DNA from: Brucella pituitosa
GTDB lineage: Bacteria; Pseudomonadota; Alphaproteobacteria; Rhizobiales; Rhizobiaceae
DNA: 64,000 nt
NCBI RefSeq assembly: GCF_003049685.1
Contig: NZ_PYSY02000008.1
Coordinates: forward strand, 1-64,000
Direction of reading: 5' to 3'
Shown here piece after piece: positions 26,990-36,517 of this stretch (its first letter is position 1; the number at the start of each line of letters is the position of its first letter). A model generated the notes under the pieces. That model saw only the letters and a program-made list of their open reading frames with translations. It was not told where the DNA came from and made no database searches. The translations under genes were made by a program, and so were the position numbers.

Positions 26990-27284
26990 AATGTTTCTTA
27001 AAACTGAGACACCAGAGGAAACCGTGACGATTACATTCGATGCGCGCACCTTGACGGTACCTGCCAATGTAACTGTCGCCGCAGCGCTGCTTGGAGAGGG
27101 TATCAACCGGCTTAGAAACAGCGTTGTTGGTGATCAGCCGCGAGCCCCCTATTGTCTGATGGGCATCTGTTTTGAATGTCTGGTCACCATTGATGGTGTG
27201 CAGAACCGCCAGGCGTGTATGACGCCTGTGGCCAATGGAATGGTCATTTCTTCCCAGTCCGGCGCGCGTCGGGTGGAACCATGA
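26979..27284 (+). CDS. Small 2Fe-2S ferredoxin-like subunit of the dehydrogenase
   Basis: ATG at 26979 with GGAGG 4-8 nt upstream, overlapping the previous gene by 11 nt; 101 residues. The segment APYCLMGICFECLVTIDGVQ with a later Cys (NRQACMTP) gives a C-x4-C-x2-C...C pattern like the Fer2-type small subunit of opine and hydroxyproline dehydrogenases. It probably relays electrons between the two larger subunits. It ends as ATGA with the next start. Confidence 0.8.
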   Translation: MSPKMFLKTETPEETVTITFDARTLTVPANVTVAAALLGEGINRLRNSVVGDQPRAPYCLMGICFECLVTIDGVQNRQACMTPVANGMVISSQSGARRVEP

Positions 27285-28771
27285 CAACGATGCTCAAAAG
27301 AGTTTCCGATATTCATGCGCTCGACGCGTTTTACGACCTTGCCATTATCGGCGCGGGGCCAGCAGGCATGTCGGCCGCCGCAGAGGCATGCGCCGCTGGC
27401 GCTAACGTGGTTCTGTTCGACGAAAACCCAGCCGCAGGCGGCCAGATTTACCGTGGCATTGAACACAATACGACTGCTCGCAGGCCGTTTCTCGGCACCG
27501 ACTACTGGCGGGGCAAAGAAGTCCTAAAAGCACTCATCGCCAGCAAGGCCACCTATGTGCCGCAGGCCCTCGTCTGGAGTGTGGAACCACAGGATGGCGA
27601 CAACAACGGCGTTGATCTGCGCGTATCGGTAAGCGGCAAGAGCGGGATTGTTTCAGCGCGCCGCGTGATCTTCGCGACCGGCGCCATGGAGCGTCCGATG
27701 CCTGTCAGGGGCTGGACATTGCCGGGTGTTATGACCGTCGGCGCAGCACAGATTGCGTTGAAGGCTTCCGGCCTCTTGCCCAAAGGAAGTGTGGTTTTGG
27801 CAGGAACAGGCCCGCTGCTCTACATGTTCGCCGCGCAGCTGTTGCAGGCGGGTGGCAAAGTTGCAGCATTGCTCGATACGACGCCCGGTGCAAATTACGT
27901 GAAAGCTGCACCGAACCTGCCTTCATTCCTTTTCTCGCCCTATGCTTTTAAGGGGCTTTCCCTGCTTGTGAAGGTGCGTAAGTCGGTGCCGGTCTATTCC
28001 GGTGTGACAGACATCGCCATTGAAGGAAAAAACGAAGCAGAAGCGATCTGCTTTTCGGCCAAAGGCAAGACTCACAGGCTTGCTGTCGATAGCGTCTTCC
28101 TGCATCAGGGTGTGATCCCCAACAACAATCTCGCCAATGCATCCGGCTGCGCTCTGGTTTGGAACGACGGTCAGAAATGTTTTCAACCGCAACTTGACGG
28201 CAACGGGCGTTCGTCCATGCCGGCCATCTACATTGCTGGTGACGGCAGCGGCATTGGTGGTGCATTGGTTGCCGAGCAGAGCGGGCGTATCGCTGCGCTC
28301 GCGGCCTGTCAGGATATCTTTCCGGCACTGGCAACATCGTTGGCGTCAAAAATCGTAAAGCTGCAGGCGCAGGCGCGACGCTTCGAGCGCGGGCGATCCT
28401 TTATCGACGCGCTTTATCTGCCTGCACAGGCATTTCGCGCACCGGCGGACAGAGACACGATTGTCTGCCGTTGTGAGGAAGTGACCGCTGGCGCAATCCG
28501 CGACGCGGCGGCCTGTAATATTGCCGGCCCCAACCAGCTGAAAACCATGTTTCGCTGCGGCATGGGCCCCTGTCAGGGCCGCATGTGCAGTTCCACCGTC
28601 ACGGAAATTCTGGCCGAGGTGCAAAAACGTGCGCCTCAAACAGTCGGTTTCTATCGTCTGCGCGCGCCGGTGAAACCGGTGCCGCTCAGCGAAATCGCAG
28701 CACTACCCCAAACCCCCGATGCTGTCTTCGCCGTTACCGGCGAGCAACCGGATAACTCCCCAACCATCTGA
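27281..28771 (+). CDS. FAD/NAD-type oxidoreductase, alpha-subunit type, with BFD-like Cys cluster
   Basis: ATG at 27281 overlaps the previous stop; 496 residues. The first FAD motif is LAIIGAGPAGMSAAAEA, then FDENPAAGGQIYRG, ATGAMERPMPVRGWTLPGVM, and a second nucleotide motif near VVLAGTGPLLYM. The C-terminal part (TIVCRCEEVTAGAIRDAA, MFRCGMGPCQGRMC) is a BFD/Fer2-like 2Fe-2S site with four Cys. This architecture is that of OoxA/NoxA and hydroxyproline dehydrogenase alpha subunits. It passes electrons onward to the respiratory chain or another acceptor. Confidence 0.85.
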   Translation: MTTMLKRVSDIHALDAFYDLAIIGAGPAGMSAAAEACAAGANVVLFDENPAAGGQIYRGIEHNTTARRPFLGTDYWRGKEVLKALIASKATYVPQALVWSVEPQDGDNNGVDLRVSVSGKSGIVSARRVIFATGAMERPMPVRGWTLPGVMTVGAAQIALKASGLLPKGSVVLAGTGPLLYMFAAQLLQAGGKVAALLDTTPGANYVKAAPNLPSFLFSPYAFKGLSLLVKVRKSVPVYSGVTDIAIEGKNEAEAICFSAKGKTHRLAVDSVFLHQGVIPNNNLANASGCALVWNDGQKCFQPQLDGNGRSSMPAIYIAGDGSGIGGALVAEQSGRIAALAACQDIFPALATSLASKIVKLQAQARRFERGRSFIDALYLPAQAFRAPADRDTIVCRCEEVTAGAIRDAAACNIAGPNQLKTMFRCGMGPCQGRMCSSTVTEILAEVQKRAPQTVGFYRLRAPVKPVPLSEIAALPQTPDAVFAVTGEQPDNSPTI

Positions 28772-28783
28772 AAGGATTAAACT

Positions 28784-29128
28784 ATGGCTGAGCGTTTCAT
28801 TCAGACGCCGATCATGCATCGCGTCGTCGAACACAACGGCATTGTCTATGTCGGTGGAACCACCTGTGATGACGAAAGTCTGGATATGGCTGGTCAGACC
28901 CGCGAAATCCTCGCCAAGCTCGACAGCTATCTGGCACAGGCAGGCACGGACAAGACCAAGCTTCTGGCAGCCACCATCTTCGTAACAGACCTCAACAAGA
29001 AGCCTGAAATGGATAAGGTCTGGAAGGAATGGATTGACCCTTCGCTGCTGCCAACCCGTGCAACCGTTGGCGTTGCTGATCTGGGTGGCGATACGCTGAT
29101 TGAAATCGTGGTTTCCGCTTACAAATAA
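28784..29128 (+). CDS. RidA-family imine deaminase
   Basis: 114 residues; AAGGATTAAACT before the ATG. Conserved pieces are VEHNGIVYVGGTTCDD, AKLDSYLAQAGTDKTK, LLAATIFVTDLNKKP, LPTRATVGVADLGGDTLIEI with the key Arg. It is placed directly after the dehydrogenase, as in module 1, and likely hydrolyses the imine product. A weak hairpin with a T5 run follows at about 29170-29203. Beyond it, 29240-29420 is AT-rich and shows no gene. Confidence 0.88.
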   Translation: MAERFIQTPIMHRVVEHNGIVYVGGTTCDDESLDMAGQTREILAKLDSYLAQAGTDKTKLLAATIFVTDLNKKPEMDKVWKEWIDPSLLPTRATVGVADLGGDTLIEIVVSAYK

Positions 29129-29560
29129 TCGACTTAAAAAAACCTCGTTGAGTTTTTGAAAAACGAAGCCGTCAACTGGATGACAGTCGGCGGTTTTTCT
29201 GCATCCAAGAGCTATAGCCTTTGGCGGCTATTGTTATAGACGGGCATTAGTACGTTAACTGTCATAGTTTATATTCTTATTATTCATTGTATATTTAAAT
29301 AATTATTTATCTATTCGTTCCTTTGAAATCCTATAATCCGGATTAATATCTTTAAGTAAAATCTTATCTTAAGTATTACTAAAATATATCTACATATTTA
29401 TTTAACAAACTACACCTAAGATTCTGTGTGACTTTTCCGATATTCGCAGATCTCGCATTCTCAGCGACGCGACGACTAAGTTTTCGAAGGGTATTTGAAC
29501 ATCCAAACCCTTTTTAGCCGAAAAGGACATGGCAATCACCTTGACAACCCGCGATGCTAA

Positions 29561-29860
29561 GAGCCTGTTCCAAAATGTGTTGAGCGATTTCAGCAGGTTA
29601 TGATTCAATCGGATTTCTGACATACGATGGAGATCACGATGGCCTGGACTGAAACCGCTCGCCGACAGTATGAACGTCGCAATTCGCGTTATGCAAGTGA
29701 TTTAACCGAAGAGGAATGGTTGATTATTGAGCCGCTGATGCCACCGTCCAGACACCTTGGACGCCCTCGTACGACGAACCTGCGTGAAGTAGTCAATGCG
29801 CTTCTTTATATAGCGTCTTCGGGTGGTGCGTGGCGGCTTTTGCCAAGGGATTTCCCACCG
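29561..29860 (+). pseudogene. IS5-family transposase 5' fragment
   Basis: From ATG at 29627 it reads YASDLTEEEWLIIEPLMPPS, then NLREVVNALLYIASSGGAWR and LLPRDFPP, the classic N-terminus of IS5/IS1031-type transposases. GAGCCTGTTC at 29561 resembles the left terminal repeat of that group. The gene is cut at 29860 by the IS3-family element, and no C-terminal half is found beyond it, so an associated deletion removed the rest. Confidence 0.75.
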
Positions 29861-31527
29861 TGTTGATTGTCGCTGAGAAGTGACCCGGTGGGGGTGCGGA
29901 CGAAAACTTGGACTATCAGGGAGGTAGTTCATGTATTCCTACGAAGACCGGATGCGAGCCGTTACGCTTTATATCAAGCTGGGCAAGCGTGCGAAGGCCA
30001 CTATTCGCCAGTTGGGCTATCCAAGCAAGAATGCTTTGAAGGGCTGGTGCCGGGAATATGAGCACCATCTTGAACTGCGTTTAGGATTTGCACCTCGAGC
30101 CCCAAAGTTTACACAGGTGCAGAAGGAAGCGGCTGTTGAGCACTACCGCACGCATGGTCGTTGTGTTTCTGCAACGATGCGCGCCTTAGGCTATCCTGGC
30201 CGTGCAACGTTGACAGCATGGGTTCGGGAGGCGTTCCCTGAAGCTCAAAAATCTACAGTTGGTAGGGCTGCTCCTCCACGGTATCCAGAGACGTTGAAGA
30301 AGACTGGCGTCGTCGGACTTTATAATCGGCAAGAAAGTGCGCAGTCCCTGGCTGAAAAGCTCGGCGTATGCAGACCGACACTGTATAACTGGAAAAACCA
30401 GTTACTTGGTCCGGAGGCTCCTGCAATCATGAAACGTAAGAACAACTCGCCGCCAGTGCCAGAGCGAGAAGAATTAGAACGTCAGCTCGCAACACTGCAG
30501 CACGATATTCAGAAACTGCAGCTTGAGCACGACCTTTTGAAGAAAGCGAATGAAATTCTAAAAAAAGAACTGGGCGTCGATCTGCAACTCCTGAGTAATC
30601 GGGAGAAAACGCTGTTGGTTGACGCCCTAAAAGATCTTTATCAACTCTCCGATCTGCTTGCTCAGTTGCGACTGGCGCGCAGTTCATATTTTTATCATCG
30701 AGCCCGTATGAGGGTGACCGACAAGTACCTCACTATACGTCAGAACATCACCGAAATCTTCGAAGCCAACCGTCGATGCTATGGCTACCGCAGGCTACAG
30801 GCGTCATTGGCCAAACAATGCGTTACAATCTCAGAGAAGGTTGTGCAGCGCTTGATGAAGCAGGAGAACTTGATCGTTGCCACGCCAAAGCGGCGTCGAT
30901 ACCGCTCTTATCTTGGAGAAATCAGTCCGGCACCCGAGAACCTTATTAATCGCGACTTCCAGGCCTCAGCCCCAAACGAGAAATGGCTGACCGATATCAC
31001 GGAGTTCCATATCCCGGCTGGCAAAGTGTATCTCTCACCCATCATCGACTGTTTCGATGGTTTGGTTATCAGCTGGTCTATCGGAACGAGACCAGATGCG
31101 GAATTGGTCAATATGATGCTTGATGCCGCCATAGAAACTGTGACGGACGCAGATAAGCGGCCAATAGTGCATTCTGATCGGGGTGCACACTATCGCTGGC
31201 CGGGTTGGCTATCGAGGATTAGTGATGCGAAGCTGGTGCGCTCAATGTCCCGCAAGGCGTGCTCCCCAGATAACGCCGCATGCGAAGGTTTCTTTGGCAG
31301 GCTAAAAACAGAGTTCTTTTATCCCAGCGATTGGAGGAACACCACACTCGAGCATTTTATCAATGAAGTTGATGGCTACATTCGGTGGTACAACGAGAAA
31401 CGGATCAAGATATCGCTTGGCGCACGAAGCCCAATCGAATATCGAAACTGTCTTGGCATTGTGACGTAAAATCAGTCCAAGTTTTTATCCGCACCCCCAC
31501 CGGGTCACTTCTCAGCGGCAATCAACA
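29861..31527 (+). mobile_element. IS3-family element with long terminal repeats (1667 bp)
   Basis: Terminal inverted repeats of about 53 bp run from 29861 (TGTTGATTGTCGCTGAGAAG) and, on the other strand, from 31527 (TGTTGATTGCCGCTGAGAAG), differing at only a few positions. It carries one long transposase ORF. No clear target duplication is visible (CCG left, TCG right). The left flank is an IS5 fragment and the right flank a pRiA4b ORF-3-like fragment. Confidence 0.85.
29931..31469 (+). CDS. IS3-family transposase, single-ORF form
   Basis: 512 residues. Two HTH regions (RAVTLYIKLGKRAKATIRQL and ESAQSLAEKLGVCRPTLYNW) precede a coiled coil (EELERQLATLQHDIQKLQLE). The integrase core follows: WLTDITEFHIP (Asp), VHSDRGAHY (Asp) and CEGFFGRLKTEFFYP (Glu). 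OrfA- and OrfB-like parts are fused in one frame. Full length with intact DDE, so probably active. Confidence 0.87.
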   Translation: MYSYEDRMRAVTLYIKLGKRAKATIRQLGYPSKNALKGWCREYEHHLELRLGFAPRAPKFTQVQKEAAVEHYRTHGRCVSATMRALGYPGRATLTAWVREAFPEAQKSTVGRAAPPRYPETLKKTGVVGLYNRQESAQSLAEKLGVCRPTLYNWKNQLLGPEAPAIMKRKNNSPPVPEREELERQLATLQHDIQKLQLEHDLLKKANEILKKELGVDLQLLSNREKTLLVDALKDLYQLSDLLAQLRLARSSYFYHRARMRVTDKYLTIRQNITEIFEANRRCYGYRRLQASLAKQCVTISEKVVQRLMKQENLIVATPKRRRYRSYLGEISPAPENLINRDFQASAPNEKWLTDITEFHIPAGKVYLSPIIDCFDGLVISWSIGTRPDAELVNMMLDAAIETVTDADKRPIVHSDRGAHYRWPGWLSRISDAKLVRSMSRKACSPDNAACEGFFGRLKTEFFYPSDWRNTTLEHFINEVDGYIRWYNEKRIKISLGARSPIEYRNCLGIVT

Positions 31528-31678
31528 TCGAGGGCACCTGAACCCGCCGCCAGACCATGGGGCTCACGTCTTTCAGAAAGATCCGGAATTGCAGGATCGT
31601 GGGAGACTCATCCGGCGTCGATGGACTTTTCGTCACCGCCGCCGACTGACGTCTCTTGGTTGTTGATTTCAAAAGCAT
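31528..31678 (-). pseudogene. Plasmid pRiA4b ORF-3-like protein, 5' fragment
   Basis: ATG at 31678. Fifty codons read to the IS boundary: a basic lead, then ILQFRIFLKDVSPMVWRRVQ and VPS. The 'QLRI-L-DVSP-IWRRV-VP' start is diagnostic of the pRiA4b ORF-3 family. The gene is cut at 31528 by the IS3 element; the remaining part is not found on the other side. Confidence 0.7.
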
Positions 31679-31797
31679 GGGCCTCCGCGAAAATCATCGC
31701 CACCCCCATAGCCCATTCAAGCCAGATCAGGCACTGCCACACAATTCCTCATGCTCTCCTGGTTAGTTGAAAAATATCCAGATGTTTATCCGACTAA

Positions 31798-32817
31798 TTA
31801 TAGAAATGTTATCGAAGAAGCGTTTGGTACATTCAACGTACAATATTCGCCATTACGTCGTCTCGCGAAAACCCACGTATTGGGCAGATTGCGAAGAATG
31901 ACTTCGATTTCTGGCCTTTCCATGAGGTTAAACGCTGTGGCCCAGGCATCGGCTCGGGCTGCATCGTCGCTTACCACTGTTAAATACTGATATAGTGAGG
32001 CTGAATAGCCTGTTTTTGGATTGAGCAGATGGTTGAACTTTCCACTATTTTCAAACTGGAAGCCAGAAAAGCTCGATGTCGCAAGCCCCTGGTCTGCAAT
32101 ACTAATCGAGGCTTCAGCCTTGGATCCTACCTCCAGTTGAGATATAGTAATCTGCCATGGCTTCCCGTCAGGTTGATGACCGATCACGCGATATTCACCC
32201 ATATCGATCAACGCATGTTTAACACCACCGGCTTTGAGCAAAGCTGTAATCCTATCGGTGATATAACCCTGCGCAATTCCGTTTAATGTCAAAGCCATGG
32301 TTGGTTTTGTAAAGGCAATCCGGTTGTTGTCGAACCGGACATGGTCAAAACCAACTTTTGTCAACGCTTCATCCCAATCATCATGTGTTGGCCCGGCAGG
32401 ATCGGGTTTTGGTTGCGAAAAATGTTTTCTCAAGCAATCCCAAAGCGGTTGGACTGTTGGATCAAAAAGACCTCCACTTTGTTGCCAACACTCACGGCAA
32501 ATTTTGAGAAGTTCGATAAGTTCTGGCGAAGGCGATGCCAGCGCACCAGCGCGATTGAGACGTGAAAGCTCGCTGTCTGGCCGATAGAGACTGAAAATAT
32601 CCTCAAGGCGCCCAGCCTCGTAAGCGCTGGCGCGAACCAACCGCTTTGCCGTATTGCGGTCTGGATGATAGGCCATGATTTTTGCGGGTGCACCCAATGC
32701 CTGCCCCTGCCATGTCACAGGATCTATCAACGTCGAAGCTACGGCCAAACGCGGAAGAGCACTAAGCGCTGTGAAGGCAACCCCGCCAATGAGCAAATGA
32801 CGACGCGTAATAGTCAT
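31798..32817 (-). CDS. nosX: NosX, ApbE-type flavin transferase
   Basis: ATG at 32817 has GGGAGG 5 nt upstream; 339 residues. It begins with a twin-arginine-type signal (TRRHLLIGGVAF). ApbE blocks are ALGAPAKIMAYH, LSRLNRAG, FDPTVQPLWDCLR, LTLNGIAQGYITDR and DMGEYRVIG. NosX attaches FMN to the periplasmic domain of NosR, sustaining nitrous oxide reduction in vivo. It is the last gene of the nos cluster. Confidence 0.9.
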   Translation of the reverse strand: MTITRRHLLIGGVAFTALSALPRLAVASTLIDPVTWQGQALGAPAKIMAYHPDRNTAKRLVRASAYEAGRLEDIFSLYRPDSELSRLNRAGALASPSPELIELLKICRECWQQSGGLFDPTVQPLWDCLRKHFSQPKPDPAGPTHDDWDEALTKVGFDHVRFDNNRIAFTKPTMALTLNGIAQGYITDRITALLKAGGVKHALIDMGEYRVIGHQPDGKPWQITISQLEVGSKAEASISIADQGLATSSFSGFQFENSGKFNHLLNPKTGYSASLYQYLTVVSDDAARADAWATAFNLMERPEIEVILRNLPNTWVFARRRNGEYCTLNVPNASSITFL

Positions 32818-32829
32818 AGACACCTCCCT

Positions 32830-33369
32830 TCAGTGCGCATGAGTTGTATCAGCGTCTTTATTGAGAGCCGTCTGATCGCCCAGCACATAGGCTTGAGGCA
32901 TTTCAGCGAAGCGGACGATCCGACCACCTTGTTGTGCGACGAATTTATCCGCAGCCTCCTGTGTCGAAAATGGAACCGCTTCGTGTGCGCCCATGCCGCC
33001 CACGGCTTTACTTTCAATGACATAGAAAGCTTCACGCGCATTTACCCAGTTTTCCGCGCCGGGTTCTTCCCAGTTTGGAGCTTTGGCCATGTCGGAAACA
33101 TAAATCGCGCCGATGCTTTTGGGTTCTTCCGGCAGCATGGTGAAGGCAATTGTGTCACGCGCGGACGAAAACCACACTGGCTCGTTGGCTGGTGAAAGAA
33201 TGATCTGACCTTTTGGCCCAGGATGCTCAAGAACATTCATGCCACAATAGCGGCCCATCGCGGAATCTGTCAGCGCGAAAGGGGGAATAGTTTCCGTTGT
33301 TTTCTGTTCTGAACAACCAGCAAGAAACATGAAACAAGCAGCGGGAATGAGAAACAAAGACTTTTTCAT
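32830..33369 (-). CDS. nosL: NosL copper chaperone lipoprotein
   Basis: 179 residues with a lipoprotein signal (FMFLAGCSEQ, Cys 19). GRYCGMNVLEHPGPKGQI contains the conserved Cys-x-Met site, followed by FSTQEAADKFVAQQGG. NosL is an outer-membrane-associated Cu(I)-binding chaperone for NosZ. Its ATG overlaps the nosY stop. Confidence 0.93.
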   Translation of the reverse strand: MKKSLFLIPAACFMFLAGCSEQKTTETIPPFALTDSAMGRYCGMNVLEHPGPKGQIILSPANEPVWFSSARDTIAFTMLPEEPKSIGAIYVSDMAKAPNWEEPGAENWVNAREAFYVIESKAVGGMGAHEAVPFSTQEAADKFVAQQGGRIVRFAEMPQAYVLGDQTALNKDADTTHAH

Positions 33370-34196
33370 AGTTCTTTCCTGGAGAAAATCAGCATGGAAA
33401 ACGCGAGCGGCAGCACAGTCCAGAGACCCAGTGTCACAGTCATAATGACCGGTCCAAGCGTTGCATTTCCTGCCATGCCGCCCATGCCTGTCAGCGCACC
33501 GGCTTGTCCTGTTCCAAAGTTTAGCAGACGATAAGAGTCAGCCGGATTGATCAGAAGCAGCGTGTTTAGAATACCGGTCCCGATCATTTGCCCCTGATCG
33601 AACACCAGAAGTGCAAGCAAAGCGGCGTCATAAATGAGTACAAAGAAAAGCCAGACACCAATGGCAATACCGGCTGCGGTGCTGCGCTCTCGTACGAGTG
33701 CGCTAGCAAGAAAGCCAATGGCGATGAAAACGGCACCCAGCAGTATCGATGATGCTATCAGTGTTGCGAAGGCAAGCCAGCTTTCAGCACTCGCTGCCTG
33801 TCCACTGGCCAGTAACGCCAGAGCGGCAATGCCATAACCAAAGAATGTCGCGAAAGCGAGAATAGCAAGCTGCCCAAAGAACTTGCCCAGAACTACCTGC
33901 GCACGGCTCAAGGGATAGCTTAGTAAAAGGAGCATCGTTCCACGCTCCATCTCACCCACGATCGCATCATGTGAAATCAGCAATGCAATAAGCGGGATGA
34001 GAAAAATCGTCAGGCTGGACAGGCTGACAATCACAATGTCCATTTGGCTCGCGCCAACAGAACTGCCGGTGGGGGCGCTGCCAAGAAACGTCATGCTCAG
34101 TGCAAGAGCTGCAAGCAAAAGCGTGGTCGCCAATACCCAGCGATTGCGTAAGCCTTCCTGAATTTCCTTGAATGCGATGATGGCGATATTACTCAT
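33366..34196 (-). CDS. nosY: NosY ABC-type permease
   Basis: 276 residues, about six membrane helices. The N-terminal AFKEIQEGLRNRWVLA and ERGTMLLLLSYPLSRAQVVL are typical. With NosF and NosD it forms the ABC complex needed to assemble the CuZ cluster of NosZ. It overlaps both neighbours by 4 nt. Confidence 0.93.
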   Translation of the reverse strand: MSNIAIIAFKEIQEGLRNRWVLATTLLLAALALSMTFLGSAPTGSSVGASQMDIVIVSLSSLTIFLIPLIALLISHDAIVGEMERGTMLLLLSYPLSRAQVVLGKFFGQLAILAFATFFGYGIAALALLASGQAASAESWLAFATLIASSILLGAVFIAIGFLASALVRERSTAAGIAIGVWLFFVLIYDAALLALLVFDQGQMIGTGILNTLLLINPADSYRLLNFGTGQAGALTGMGGMAGNATLGPVIMTVTLGLWTVLPLAFSMLIFSRKEL

Positions 34197-35125
34197 TCTG
34201 CCGCCTCCTTTGTTAATGCATCACCCACATTCAGAAAATGCGCATAAAGCTCATCAAGTGTGGGCGGCACCACATCAAGTTCAGTCAGATTGTCATTGTT
34301 TGCGATGATATGCCGGATAAGCTCCATCTTGCCATCACCGGGTGCTTCAGTTTCAAAAGCGCCGGTATCAAGCTGCTGCCATTGCAGATCGATTTGTCGG
34401 GATGTTTCCGGTAGTTTCAGTGCGTCTTCAGACTGCACCCGAATACGAAGAGGAAGTTGAGAGATCCGACGCAATGCTTCGATTGATCCATCGGCGATGA
34501 TCTTTCCTTTATTGGCAATGATCACACGCCCAACCTTGCTTTCGAGTTCCGTCAGCGCATGTGATGACATCAGGATTGTGGTGCCTTCCTGTCGCAAATG
34601 TTCGAGAATATCGTAAAAACTCTGGCGTAATGCGGGGTCAAGTCCCGTGGTTGGTTCATCAAGCAGCAGCACGGATGGCTGGCCTAAAAGCGCCTGAGCC
34701 AGTCCCAACCGTTGACGCATTCCTTTGGAATAAGTGCCAACCCGCCGATGGGATGCATCGGCTAAACCCACGCGATCAAGCAATCCGGCAATCTGGCTTT
34801 TGGATACGTTTTTAAGCCGGGCATAAAATTTGAGGGTCTCTGCGCCCGTCAGCGCCATATTGAAAGAAACATGTTCAGGGAGATAACCAAGCTTGAGCCT
34901 GGCAGCAAAAGCTCCTGCTGCCGGGTCTTCACCCAAAACGCGAATACTGCCTTTTGTTGGACGAATAAGACCAAGCATCAGTTTGATCATTGTCGTTTTG
35001 CCAGCGCCATTATGACCAACCAGCGCGATATTTTCTCCGGCATTAAGCTGAAAGCTGGCATCGCTTATGGCATTGAAAGCCCCATAAGATTTGGTAACCT
35101 GATCGAGAACAACGGTCTCAGTCAT
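34193..35125 (-). CDS. nosF: NosF ABC ATPase
   Basis: ATG at 35125 (MTETVVLDQVTKSYGAFNAI) has AAGGA upstream; 310 residues. Walker A GHNGAGKTT, signature YSKGMRQRLGLAQALLG, Walker B VLLLDEPTTGLDP and switch His (MSSHALTELE) are intact. It drives the NosDFY maturation complex. Its start lies inside the end of nosD (8-nt overlap). Confidence 0.94.
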   Translation of the reverse strand: MTETVVLDQVTKSYGAFNAISDASFQLNAGENIALVGHNGAGKTTMIKLMLGLIRPTKGSIRVLGEDPAAGAFAARLKLGYLPEHVSFNMALTGAETLKFYARLKNVSKSQIAGLLDRVGLADASHRRVGTYSKGMRQRLGLAQALLGQPSVLLLDEPTTGLDPALRQSFYDILEHLRQEGTTILMSSHALTELESKVGRVIIANKGKIIADGSIEALRRISQLPLRIRVQSEDALKLPETSRQIDLQWQQLDTGAFETEAPGDGKMELIRHIIANNDNLTELDVVPPTLDELYAHFLNVGDALTKEAAE

Positions 35126-36512
35126 TGTGATTTCCTTCCGCAGAGCCATTGGCTTCGATAAAGGGAGATTTCATAAGAGGATGACTGTCCACGACACCGC
35201 CCGGCAGAAGTGCTGGAAACTGGGTCTGTGCCCAGCGAATAGTTTGCACAGCAGGGCTGTTGATCAGAATTTTGGCTTGCGGCGAGGTCCACAATACCCG
35301 GTCGATCAAATCATTCGGACGGTAAGGATTATCGGCTATGCCATCACTGTTAAGATCAAAACCGGGATTGTCACTCCAGTAATTGCCACGCCCTTCATGT
35401 GACCAGTCGAGGTTACGTGTGCCGACATATTTGAGCTGATTGCGGTTGTTGATGAAAGCATTGCCAGTCATGGTATTACCTTCAGAACCAGCGGTGAAGT
35501 GAATGCCTATGCTGCAATTTTTAAAACTGTTGTCGGTGAATTTGTTCTTGTTCGCATTATAAATAAAGACGCATTTTTCTGGCCCAAGGCGCATGGTTTC
35601 GCCTGCCGTCGCTGCTTGCTGCTCTTCGGTAGGAAGACCGTGTTCGCCTTTTTGCACACCCGCATCGAGCCAGCGATCAATGGGTTGCATGCGTCCAATC
35701 ACCTGATTGCCGGAAACTACTGAACTATTGGCATAATTGAGCAGCAATCCGTGATCGCGATCACCGTCTGAGATGTTATTCATCACCTTGAGACGATTGG
35801 TGTACATGATCGCAAAGCCAACCGAATTATTTCGCGAAATATTGCCAATCACTTCACTGCGGTCGGTATACATGTAGTGAACAGCAAACCGCACGTTTTC
35901 CATGAGATTATTCTGAAAGACGTTATTTTTGCTGGCATTTGTATAAATACCATCACGGCCATAGCGAATAGTATTGCCGATGACCTTGGCTCCCGGCGCA
36001 TTCCAGATCGAAATCCCGCTGCCGGTTTGTGTCATGCGCACATTGCGCCGACCGATAACCTCATTGTTTCGCGCGATGGAATCGACGGCGCCGTGCAAAT
36101 ATATTCCATATAGATTTTCAATTAGCCGGTTGTCTTCAACCAACGCACCCGTTGCGGTTCGGGCGACAAAAATGCCTGCATTGAGTTCAGGCATGTTTTC
36201 GCCTGAGCCGCGTATTTCAAGCCCGCGCACAATTGCATCAGGAGCTTCAACGAGAATGACATTGCCTGTTCCCAGCCCGTCTACAACAGCACCCGGTTCA
36301 CCGGTAAGCTCTATTGCGCGGTCAATGACCAGCGAACCCTTGTGTGTGCCAGTGGCAAGCCGGACGACATCGCCCGGCTCGGCCTTCTCAATGGCCGCCT
36401 GTACATTTTCGCCTTCAGCAACATCGATTTGCTTCGCCAGTGCAGCGTTGCAAAAGAGCGTTGTCAGAACGATGGTAAAACTGAATGAGAGATACAGACG
36501 GGGGATTATCAT
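35118..36512 (-). CDS. nosD: NosD periplasmic maturation protein
   Basis: ATG at 36512 gives 464 residues with a signal peptide (IPRLYLSFSFTIVLTTLFC, NAALA). It is built of right-handed beta-helix (CASH-type) repeats rich in Asn turns: GNVILVEAPDAIVRGLEI, VIGNTIRYGRDGIYT, NNVFQNNLMENVRFAVHY. It is the periplasmic partner of NosFY that delivers copper or sulfur for the CuZ site. Confidence 0.92.
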   Translation of the reverse strand: MIIPRLYLSFSFTIVLTTLFCNAALAKQIDVAEGENVQAAIEKAEPGDVVRLATGTHKGSLVIDRAIELTGEPGAVVDGLGTGNVILVEAPDAIVRGLEIRGSGENMPELNAGIFVARTATGALVEDNRLIENLYGIYLHGAVDSIARNNEVIGRRNVRMTQTGSGISIWNAPGAKVIGNTIRYGRDGIYTNASKNNVFQNNLMENVRFAVHYMYTDRSEVIGNISRNNSVGFAIMYTNRLKVMNNISDGDRDHGLLLNYANSSVVSGNQVIGRMQPIDRWLDAGVQKGEHGLPTEEQQAATAGETMRLGPEKCVFIYNANKNKFTDNSFKNCSIGIHFTAGSEGNTMTGNAFINNRNQLKYVGTRNLDWSHEGRGNYWSDNPGFDLNSDGIADNPYRPNDLIDRVLWTSPQAKILINSPAVQTIRWAQTQFPALLPGGVVDSHPLMKSPFIEANGSAEGNHND

Positions 36513-36517
36513 TGCAT

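Noticed and set aside
29402..29623. 73-codon minus-strand ORF
   Set aside because: Overlaps the left end of the IS5 fragment and an AT-rich stretch; no RBS or recognisable domain.
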